Shown here one piece after another: positions 37,604 to 44,568 of a stretch of DNA of 64,000 nucleotides. The notes beneath the pieces are model-generated. The model made no database searches. It was not told the DNA's origin and saw nothing but the letters and a program-made list of their open reading frames with translations. Origin of the DNA: Glaciecola amylolytica (lineage in GTDB: Bacteria > Bacteroidota > Bacteroidia > Flavobacteriales_D > Crocinitomicaceae); NCBI GenBank assembly GCA_003856375.1, contig CP034120.1, positions 558,001 to 622,000 of the forward strand. Reading direction: 5' to 3'. The position numbers and the translations under genes were made by a program. Numbering within the stretch: position 1 is the first letter of the stretch; each line of letters opens with the position of its first letter.

Positions 37604-38014
37604 ATGAAAATAATAGTTTCATTATCGATTTTTTTTACATTCAGCAACCTCATTTACGGACAAAAAACAGATGAGGGAGAAGTAGTCGTTAACCAATTTG
37701 TTAATGACATGAAGGCGAATAAAATTTTGATAAAACATCTTTCGTCTACGTTTCTCATGGATGAAGGATTGGATAACAATAATTGCATTGTTGATTTCCT
37801 GACAATTAAAAGATTTAAAATAAAATCCATTTCGGCCAGTGAATATTTGGTTTCAATAGATCATGGTTCCGGAAGCTACTGTACGGAATTTGTTCTGAAG
37901 CTAACGAGAGAGAATGGGAATCTGAAACTATTGCCCGCGAATGTAATCTATAACAGTAAAATCAAAAAGTACATTGTTACGGCTTGGTGGGGGAAAGTCA
38001 ATCAATGTAAATAA
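37604..38014 (+). CDS. Small exported protein after the RHS gene
   Basis: The 136-aa product has a signal peptide (residues 1-19, ending IYGQ) and a compact mature domain. Its few cysteines (near residues 61, 87 and at the C-terminus) could form disulfides. I recognise no family. Its place directly after an RHS gene is where immunity proteins are usually encoded, and a periplasmic immunity protein is one possible role. Equally, it could be a simple exported protein of the same neighbourhood. Confidence 0.55.
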   Translation: MKIIVSLSIFFTFSNLIYGQKTDEGEVVVNQFVNDMKANKILIKHLSSTFLMDEGLDNNNCIVDFLTIKRFKIKSISASEYLVSIDHGSGSYCTEFVLKLTRENGNLKLLPANVIYNSKIKKYIVTAWWGKVNQCK

Positions 38015-38092
38015 AATTCTCTTGAAACGAATGATTTAATCCTTAGTAACTCAGGTGATTTTTTCTGAAAGGCTCTATACTATGGAAATCCC

Positions 38093-38100
38093 TATCTTTG
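38093..38100 (+). promoter_or_regulatory. Possible -7 element upstream of the 344-aa exported protein
   Basis: TATCTTTG, identical to the tRNA-Asp -7 element, lies 43 bases before ATG 38144. The expected -33 TTG is absent. Confidence 0.38.
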
Positions 38101-38143
38101 GCATAACTTTTAGTGCTTCAATCAAAAAACGAAACCTGAAATA

Positions 38144-39178
38144 ATGCGCAATTCTTTCCTTCTGATTTTTCTCTTGACAGCTTCAATTCATGCTTCTTTT
38201 GCCCAGGAAGCGGAAAAATTGAAGAAATACCTCTCGCCGCTTTCCAAACGGACTTACTCGAAAGGAGATACCGTGTTGGTGGGAGAAACGGCTAAAAACG
38301 TTTTTAGTGCGAAGAGAAAATATGCGGCAATCTTCATCAAAGACAAAAAGAATGTCTGCGGATACCGGGAACTGGATTCTGTTATTTATGGGACGCCATG
38401 TGTGATTAAGAATATTTTGTCGTTTCAGGAGCATTGTACCTTTGAGTTTAAAAATACGGTGGTGTTTGAGCTGCAAGGTCCCAATAACCTGACTTTGTTT
38501 ATGCCGATTGATAAAGCATTGCAGGGAAAAGAAGTTATTGTGTTTCCTGATCCGAAAAAAAATAAAGGAGTTGAGGTTTTGGACGAACGAACGGTTTTCT
38601 TACTGAATCTGGAACAGTCAAAAGGCAGTTCGGCGGATAATGCATTGAAATATTGTAAAATTTCTGATCCCGCAAAGGGAAAAGCATACGAACAAAATCT
38701 GAACCTTTTTGAAAAGGAAAAGAAAGAGTGGATTCAAAAACTGGATGCTGCACGAAAAGTAACGCAGCTGAAAGACACTTTTCTGATCACACTTCCGGCT
38801 TTTTTGAGCAAATATGCTTTCGATAAAGGCGAATTTCAGATAGTGGACAATCCGACAGTTTACGGATCAAAGGCTTTGAAATATTCAGGAGATAACAAAG
38901 TGCTGTTCGACAACTACAAAAGTTTCACAACGCTCAAATCACCGAAAGAAAATGCAGATTTCTTCCTGAATATCAATACTCCGGATTACAATGGAAACCG
39001 AAAGGCATATGCACAGATCAAAGCTGTTTGTACGTCTATTACCAAAGAACCTGTTCCGGGAGGAGCTACGGCTGATAATCCAGGAAACAACATTTTCCAC
39101 TTCACGATTTTGGAGATTTCAATGGTAGATTCGGAAAATCAGAATTACAATTTTATCGGATCGAAGAAGTTGAAGTAG
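38144..39178 (+). CDS. Exported hypothetical protein
   Basis: The 344-aa product has a signal peptide (residues 1-20, ending ASFAQ). Two regions can be seen: a mixed N-terminal half with several Cys and a C-terminal half rich in Asn, Phe and Lys ending FIGSKKLK. No motif is recognised. It has its own possible promoter, ends with a strong candidate terminator, and is convergent with the eCIS operon. Whether it belongs to the RHS region is not shown. Confidence 0.55.
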   Translation: MRNSFLLIFLLTASIHASFAQEAEKLKKYLSPLSKRTYSKGDTVLVGETAKNVFSAKRKYAAIFIKDKKNVCGYRELDSVIYGTPCVIKNILSFQEHCTFEFKNTVVFELQGPNNLTLFMPIDKALQGKEVIVFPDPKKNKGVEVLDERTVFLLNLEQSKGSSADNALKYCKISDPAKGKAYEQNLNLFEKEKKEWIQKLDAARKVTQLKDTFLITLPAFLSKYAFDKGEFQIVDNPTVYGSKALKYSGDNKVLFDNYKSFTTLKSPKENADFFLNINTPDYNGNRKAYAQIKAVCTSITKEPVPGGATADNPGNNIFHFTILEISMVDSENQNYNFIGSKKLK

Positions 39179-39182
39179 TTCT

Positions 39183-39220
39183 GGTTAGTCGGTGCGAAAA
39201 ATTTTTCGACCAACTTTTTT
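39183..39220 (+). terminator. Likely terminator between convergent operons
   Basis: A stem can be formed by GGT...CGAAAAA/TTTTTCG...ACC with a small bulge, and TTTTTT follows directly at 39215-39220. It lies just after the 344-aa gene, so it most likely ends plus-strand transcription. The stem is also partly palindromic, so it could slow the eCIS transcripts coming from the right. Confidence 0.5.
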
Positions 39221-39249
39221 ATCATATTTGAAGGAGTTATTGAATCAAA

Positions 39250-40623
39250 TCACGGCAATTTCTTATTCCGAGTCAGCTGCCGGATAATTGGCAATACAAC
39301 CACCATCAAAATCGGCATCATGAGGATCAGAGTCGGATCATCATCCGAAGAAGTTGTTTCATCTTCTGTACACATGTTTTCAAAAACAACCCCGGTAAGG
39401 ATTAAGAATTCGATACTGAAAATAATAGCCGAAGTCAATACAATTCCCAGGTTTTCATTTAACAGATAGGAAAAAGGCGGGTAGAGAAAGTAAAGAATAA
39501 TGATCAGAATAATCAGAGAGATCAAACCAGCCAGAAACCAAAGGTAATATTCCCAATCATTTTCCGGAATATCACCTAAAGCGATAGGCTCAATGGATTT
39601 TTCCGAAAAATCCGTAATAGTTCCTGAATAGGAAATAAAATCGTCGGGACTATACCGCGCCAAATAATAATGACTATTGATCCATGTGAACAAATTGATG
39701 TCGTCAAAGTCTTTCTGAGTAAACACCTCACCAACAACATAGTAGTCATCCACAACATTCGTCGGATCCAAAAGAATAACCTCACTGGCTTTAATGGTTA
39801 AACTGCAAAGGAAGTCATCTCCGATGATCGATTCATTTGCCTGATTGTGAAAAAACACCTTGATCTTCAAACCGGAAACAGCATGACTCTGTGCAGCATC
39901 TAAAACCATTCTGACCGATTTGACAAATTGTATCAGTGCTCTTTTCTCCTTGAAATCGAAATCCGGAAAATACAAGTTAATAGCGTTGACTTTTTTGCCG
40001 TTTTTGCAATGATCGATGACTTGCTCACACATATACGAAATGGCTATGACTCCGGCCTTTTTGTTATTCAGAAAGCGGCTTGTTCTGTGCTCTCCCGTAA
40101 AGCGAAAAAGCAGGTCGGCATCCATAGCAGAAGAATCAGAGAAATCATCTGACTTTGCTTTAAGGCTATTTCTGGGATAGTAAATTTTATTCGCCGAATG
40201 CTCCTTGTTCTCGTAAAAACTCTTTCCATGTTTGAAATTCAGATCTTTTGTCAAAGCATAATCTTTGATAAAGATGTCTCGCGATAAGGCTTTCGGAAAG
40301 CGATGATTGCCAAAGAAATTGAAATAGAGTTCTTTTCCCGAAACAGAGCTTAACTGACGTAAAATGCTGTCCAGAATTTGCTGATTTTTGACCAGTTCAT
40401 TCAGGTTGATTTTCCCTTTGTAATACTTCTTTAAAAACGCATCCGCATTAGTGACATAAACTGTGTCGTGAATGTAAATCGTATCGAAATAAGGTTCGAA
40501 AAAATAAGGATCATCCAGAGCCGGAACATCCCAGGGAGCAATGTAAGTATTACCGCGCTGACTTTGTGCGGAAACAAATCCGGTCAGCATTAAAAATATC
40601 ACGATGGGTATAAGCTGTTTCAT
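39250..40623 (-). CDS. eCIS-linked membrane protein of unknown function
   Basis: The 457-aa product has a signal peptide or anchor (residues 1-20, LIPIVIFLMLTGFVSAQ). A large exported domain (about 20-360) contains a KLDLDLG-free, mixed alpha/beta region with NLYFPDFDFKEKRALIQFVKSV. Three membrane helices follow near the C-terminus (about 362-385, 395-415 and 430-450). I moved the start to the ATG at 40623, since the longer frame begins inside the ATPase gene. It is 5 bp after that gene and ends the eCIS operon. A role at the envelope, such as release or anchoring of the particle, is inferred from position only. Confidence 0.6.
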   Translation of the reverse strand: MKQLIPIVIFLMLTGFVSAQSQRGNTYIAPWDVPALDDPYFFEPYFDTIYIHDTVYVTNADAFLKKYYKGKINLNELVKNQQILDSILRQLSSVSGKELYFNFFGNHRFPKALSRDIFIKDYALTKDLNFKHGKSFYENKEHSANKIYYPRNSLKAKSDDFSDSSAMDADLLFRFTGEHRTSRFLNNKKAGVIAISYMCEQVIDHCKNGKKVNAINLYFPDFDFKEKRALIQFVKSVRMVLDAAQSHAVSGLKIKVFFHNQANESIIGDDFLCSLTIKASEVILLDPTNVVDDYYVVGEVFTQKDFDDINLFTWINSHYYLARYSPDDFISYSGTITDFSEKSIEPIALGDIPENDWEYYLWFLAGLISLIILIIILYFLYPPFSYLLNENLGIVLTSAIIFSIEFLILTGVVFENMCTEDETTSSDDDPTLILMMPILMVVVLPIIRQLTRNKKLP

Positions 40624-40628
40624 AAATC

Positions 40629-41936
40629 TCAATTGACCAGTTTTCCTTCTTTTTCCAATTCTTTTCTGATGGTGCTTTTTAGCAGATCCAAACTCAGTTT
40701 CGGGGTTGTTTTCGGGTCGAACAGCTGTAAGGCGCAAGACTGAACGACATTCAGCATACTTCCTCCCGAAAGTTTGATCATGGCAGCTTCACGCAGCAGT
40801 TCGTCGGACTCTTCATCCAGCCAATCCTGAGGAATCAGGCGCTGCCATAGTTCATAACGCAATTGCTGGTTCGGAACCGGGAAGTACAACATGGATTGGA
40901 AGCGCCGGAAGAACGCTTCATCCAGATTATCCTTGATGTTGGTCGCCAGAATCACCATTCCCGGGAAATCTTCAATGCGCTGGAGCAGGTAAGCAACCTC
41001 CTGGTTTGCATGTCTGTCATTCGAATCGGAAGTTTCTGTACGCTTTCCGAACAAAGCATCCGCTTCATCGAAAAACAGGATCCAATTCTGATGTTCTGCA
41101 CGATCGAAGATTTTTGCAAGGTTCTTTTCCGTTTCACCGATGTATTTCGAAACAACCATCGACAAATCGATCCGGTAAACGTCCATTCCGTGTTGTTTTC
41201 CAAGAAGTGAAGCTGTGAGTGTTTTCCCTGTTCCGGGAGGTCCGTGGAATAAACAACGGTAACCGCGTTTCAGAAATTTATCTAGATTCCACTGCTCACT
41301 GATTTCCTTTCCGTGTTCCAGCCATTGGGTGATTTGTTCGATTTCCTCCGTCAGATTGTAAGGAAGTACCAAATCTTCCCAGTTCAGTTTGGTTTCCATT
41401 CTTCGTGCAGGGAAATCACTGCTGTAATCCGGTCGGTAAGCCCCGTCGTGGAATATTTTTGCTAAAAACTCATCCGAAACGCATAATTTCCCACTTAAAA
41501 ACGGTTCTCCGATGCCTTGACCTTCTAAACGAAGGATATTTTCTTTGTAGTACCAATGGTCCTGACCAAATAAATTCATGACTGTTTTGCGTTTTTCCTC
41601 CGAATTGAGTGCTAACAGAAAAGCGGCCGTTTCACCTGTTGGTAAAAATCCGTTGTGTGAAGTTCCCTTCCAGCCACCGAATTCCGTATAAGGCCGATCC
41701 AGGTTCTTGTTCAGAATGAAAAACAAATCCAGACTTTGAGGACTTACATGCGGCATCAGTGCCAAAAGCAAAACGATCTGTTCCTCCCATGACAATTCTT
41801 TTCCCGTCCATGCAGCCAGTTGATTGTCTGCCGGAAAGGGAATTTCCTCCAGGGCGGCATACTCACCTTCCTGCCCGAAATAAAGGGCAAAAGCCGTGTG
41901 AAGAAGCGTTTGAAAGTATGAGATAACAGCTGTCAT
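40629..41936 (-). CDS. AAA+ ATPase of the eCIS (Afp15-like)
   Basis: The 435-aa product has an unassigned N-terminal part (about 1-195) and a C-terminal AAA+ domain. Walker A is GPPGTGKT (232-239), Walker B is ILFFDEAD (near 285-293), sensor-1 is ATN (331-333), and an arginine pair is in FFRRF (344/345). An AAA+ ATPase of this type is a standard eCIS component, needed for particle assembly in characterised systems. It follows the DUF4157 cargo gene and is translated with the membrane protein 5 bp downstream. Confidence 0.9.
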   Translation of the reverse strand: MTAVISYFQTLLHTAFALYFGQEGEYAALEEIPFPADNQLAAWTGKELSWEEQIVLLLALMPHVSPQSLDLFFILNKNLDRPYTEFGGWKGTSHNGFLPTGETAAFLLALNSEEKRKTVMNLFGQDHWYYKENILRLEGQGIGEPFLSGKLCVSDEFLAKIFHDGAYRPDYSSDFPARRMETKLNWEDLVLPYNLTEEIEQITQWLEHGKEISEQWNLDKFLKRGYRCLFHGPPGTGKTLTASLLGKQHGMDVYRIDLSMVVSKYIGETEKNLAKIFDRAEHQNWILFFDEADALFGKRTETSDSNDRHANQEVAYLLQRIEDFPGMVILATNIKDNLDEAFFRRFQSMLYFPVPNQQLRYELWQRLIPQDWLDEESDELLREAAMIKLSGGSMLNVVQSCALQLFDPKTTPKLSLDLLKSTIRKELEKEGKLVN

Positions 41937-41955
41937 TTTTTATTGTTTTATAGTA

Positions 41956-42918
41956 TTAATCAGTATCACTATCATCTTCCTGCCATTGCGAAAATCCTCC
42001 TGTATGGCCAAATCCTCCATGAACATACATATCGACTAACTGCATGTTATATTTTCCATTTTGATGATGCCATGTCCATTTTCCTTTTCTGGATTCTTTT
42101 GTAATACCTGCTTGCCTGTCTCCAAGACCGAAATGCGTTGCACGCGACATATTCGGAATATTTGCTTTACTTCCGGGGGATTCTTTCTCTGCCTGAGCGC
42201 CGATTTCTACACTTCCTGCTACCGGATTGCTCCCTTTATCCGTTAAGAGAGGGTAGATATTGTTGGAGAATGAATCAATTTCATTTCCGCTTTTGGCGAA
42301 CCGGAACCATTTTAATCCCTGATTGGGTGTGTTGATCTGTTTACTGCTTGTTTCAGTATCACTACCATCTCCATTGTCTATCCGAACATCCGTTTTTAAT
42401 TGAATCGCATTATTGCTGTGAACAGATAGCGCCTGAAGAACAGGTCCTATTGTTTTGTTCATAAGCGCTTTTGCTCCCATCACATCGGCTTCCTTTTCCA
42501 GGCCTGCATCGTCATTTACCGGAACAGTTCCTTTCATCTGCATGGTTGGTTTTACGCGTCCCTGCTTTTGCTGAACAACATGCCATGCTTCGTGGGGAAG
42601 GTGTTTTTCCTGCCCGGAAGCCACATGAATATCCGAGCCTTGTGCGTAAGCGTGCGCTTGTAAAGCCGCTGGCTGGGAAGAGTTATAATGAACCTTCACA
42701 TCATCCAGAGAATGTCCGGAAAGATTCTCCACTCCTGATTTCAAATCATCGGGCAAACCTGTTTTGTTCTCCTTGCGCTGCACGGGTTCTTCTTCCGCAG
42801 TCTGAAGCTGAGAAGTTCCCGTTTTGTAAGCCTGAAGAATCGTTTCAGCAGAAGCTTGTTTTGAAGCTTCGGATTTGCCGGCTTTTTGAGAATTGCTATG
42901 TGAGACATTCGTTTTCAT
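41956..42918 (-). CDS. DUF4157 eCIS cargo protein with HNH/WHH nuclease-like C-terminus
   Basis: The 320-aa product has a leader rich in Gln, Ser and Lys (1-52) and a DUF4157 domain (about 53-155). The domain contains GVENLSGHSLDDVKVHY and the zinc-type motif HEAWH (109-113), then EKEAD (141-145). Past residue 175 is a separate domain (about 195-320) ending with TWHHQNGKYNMQLVDMYVH (in two parts) and GHTGG. H284, H285, H300 and H305 match the WHH/HNH-ENDO VII nuclease pattern found in polymorphic toxins. It lacks a signal peptide, consistent with loading into the eCIS tube. Its N-terminal half nearly copies the upstream gene. Confidence 0.85.
   Translation of the reverse strand: MKTNVSHSNSQKAGKSEASKQASAETILQAYKTGTSQLQTAEEEPVQRKENKTGLPDDLKSGVENLSGHSLDDVKVHYNSSQPAALQAHAYAQGSDIHVASGQEKHLPHEAWHVVQQKQGRVKPTMQMKGTVPVNDDAGLEKEADVMGAKALMNKTIGPVLQALSVHSNNAIQLKTDVRIDNGDGSDTETSSKQINTPNQGLKWFRFAKSGNEIDSFSNNIYPLLTDKGSNPVAGSVEIGAQAEKESPGSKANIPNMSRATHFGLGDRQAGITKESRKGKWTWHHQNGKYNMQLVDMYVHGGFGHTGGFSQWQEDDSDTD
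42463..42774 (-). repeat. DUF4157 leader copy B
   Basis: This segment of the 320-aa cargo gene is highly similar at DNA level to 43930-44241 and encodes nearly the same 104 residues, including HEAWH. The similarity ends sharply on the C-terminal side, as in genes that arose by duplication followed by exchange of the 3' end. Confidence 0.85.
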
Positions 42919-42927
42919 GGTTTGAAC

Positions 42928-44454
42928 TTATAGATCCGCATTTATGGTCATATTTTCATTTTCCGTAGCATATTTATTTGCTGGATCGTAGCTTGCATAA
43001 TAATAATCTACATCATTATTGAATGTTCCGGGAAAAGCATTATCCTTGAAGTTATTGGTGAAATTTGCAATTTTCCCCAATAACATGTTTTGTTGTTTTG
43101 TCTTTTTGCTTTGAGCGAATAACGTTTCCGTATTGATATTTGTTCCGATGTGGGCAGGTGCTCCGGCATAATTCGGAGTTACAGTATATTCAAGCCAAAG
43201 ATGTCTTAATCCAGTATATCCGTTAAGATCCAAATATTTCCCGGTTGGAATTCCTGGTTTCTTTTTGTTGAGACCGGTTACGATACTGGGAGGAGTAATC
43301 ACATCATTGTTGTGATCAAGAGCTGCCTGACTCAGATCATTTGCGGGAATAGCTGCAGGAGCGGGAAGTACATTGTTTGGCCAATAAAGTACCGGGTTAC
43401 CATTTGGTTCTTGCAATTGTTGAGCATTTGCCATCGCAGTCTCGTAGTGAGCATTCGCGCCGGATCTATGATTTGTAACAGAATTGATTACCGGGGTTTC
43501 CACTTGGTGAAGATGTGTCGGATTATTGGTTTTCTGTGTTCCAAGAAAAATGTTTGAGGGGTTATTTTGGGTATTTGAACCATTTTCTAAACGATGATTG
43601 ATCAAATGCATTTTAGTAGAAGCCTGATTCAGATTTTTATCCCGAACTAAACCACCTCCTCTGGAAAAACCACCGCGATAAAGGTTCATGCTTGTCGGTG
43701 TTCCTGGCTTGGAGGCCGCACCCGGAGCCAAACGCTCGCCAGCTGTCCTGATGCTGTTGGAAGTTCCGCAGCCCGTATTTGCCTGAGTACCATTATTGGT
43801 GAATTGGTGGTTCGGATAATTACCATTGTGGGTTCCTGCCTGATTAAACTGCGGACCAATGAAAGCCATTTGTTTGGTTTTGTTATCCGGAGTTTTGAAT
43901 TGCAGTTGGGATTCACCTGAAACAGTATTCAAGGCTTTTGTCCCCATCACATCGGCTTCTTTTTCCAAACCTGCGTCGTCATTTACCGGAACAGTTCCTT
44001 TCAGCTGCATGGTGGGTTTTACGCGTCCTTGTTTTTGCTGGGCCACATGCCACGCTTCGTGAGGAAGGTGTTTTTCCTGTCCGGGAGCTACGTGAATATC
44101 CGTGCCCTGTGCATAAGCATGAGCCTGCAATCCTGCCGGTTTGGAGGAACCATAATGAACCTTCACATCATCGAGAGAATGTCCGGAAAGATTTTCAACT
44201 CCTGATTTCAGATTATCAGGTAAACCTGTTTTATTCTCCCGTCGTTGGGCAGGTTCCTCATCTTCTTCACCCAATTCTGCCAATTGAGCAGTTTCAAACT
44301 TTGCCTGAACAGCTTCCTCTTCTTCAGGAGCAGCCTGAAGTTGTGCGGTTCCTTTCTTGTAAGCTTGAAGAATAGAACCTTCCTGTGCCTGATTCTTCGC
44401 TTTTGCCTGTACCGAAGAATGATTGTTTGGTTTTTGTTGCACTTTTGTTTTCAT
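42928..44454 (-). CDS. DUF4157 eCIS cargo protein with MHLINHRL-type C-terminus
   Basis: The 508-aa product has a Gln/Glu-rich leader (1-70), then a DUF4157 domain (about 72-178) with HEAWH (132-136) and EKEAD (164-168). The different C-terminal part (about 180-508) carries KMHLINHRLENG (281-292), NIFLGTQ (301-307) and H314/H316. This set of His, Asn and Gly positions recurs in C-terminal domains of DUF4157 proteins and resembles a nuclease-type fold, but I cannot name a family. No signal peptide. It begins the cargo block, 9 bp ahead of the second cargo gene. Confidence 0.82.
   Translation of the reverse strand: MKTKVQQKPNNHSSVQAKAKNQAQEGSILQAYKKGTAQLQAAPEEEEAVQAKFETAQLAELGEEDEEPAQRRENKTGLPDNLKSGVENLSGHSLDDVKVHYGSSKPAGLQAHAYAQGTDIHVAPGQEKHLPHEAWHVAQQKQGRVKPTMQLKGTVPVNDDAGLEKEADVMGTKALNTVSGESQLQFKTPDNKTKQMAFIGPQFNQAGTHNGNYPNHQFTNNGTQANTGCGTSNSIRTAGERLAPGAASKPGTPTSMNLYRGGFSRGGGLVRDKNLNQASTKMHLINHRLENGSNTQNNPSNIFLGTQKTNNPTHLHQVETPVINSVTNHRSGANAHYETAMANAQQLQEPNGNPVLYWPNNVLPAPAAIPANDLSQAALDHNNDVITPPSIVTGLNKKKPGIPTGKYLDLNGYTGLRHLWLEYTVTPNYAGAPAHIGTNINTETLFAQSKKTKQQNMLLGKIANFTNNFKDNAFPGTFNNDVDYYYASYDPANKYATENENMTINADL
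43930..44241 (-). repeat. DUF4157 leader copy A
   Basis: The partner of 42463-42774, with clear DNA identity and nearly the same protein over about 104 residues. The sequences flanking the pair differ, so this is a gene-internal duplication and not a mobile element. Confidence 0.85.
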
Positions 44455-44568
44455 AGCAATTTCTTTAATGAGTAATGGTATTCTTCCTTTTCTCCCGATA
44501 GACTTCAGTGTGAACTCACTCTAACGCCACCGGACTTTATCTTGTCACTTTTCAATTCTCAATTATTC

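Noticed and set aside
40624-40737. Longer start of the eCIS-linked membrane protein
   Set aside because: Adds a basic, signal-less extension inside the ATPase gene; the ATG at 40623 gives a clean signal peptide.
42463-44241. The two similar DUF4157 segments as an insertion sequence or direct-repeat mobile element
   Set aside because: No transposase or terminal repeats; similarity is limited to a coding domain in both copies.
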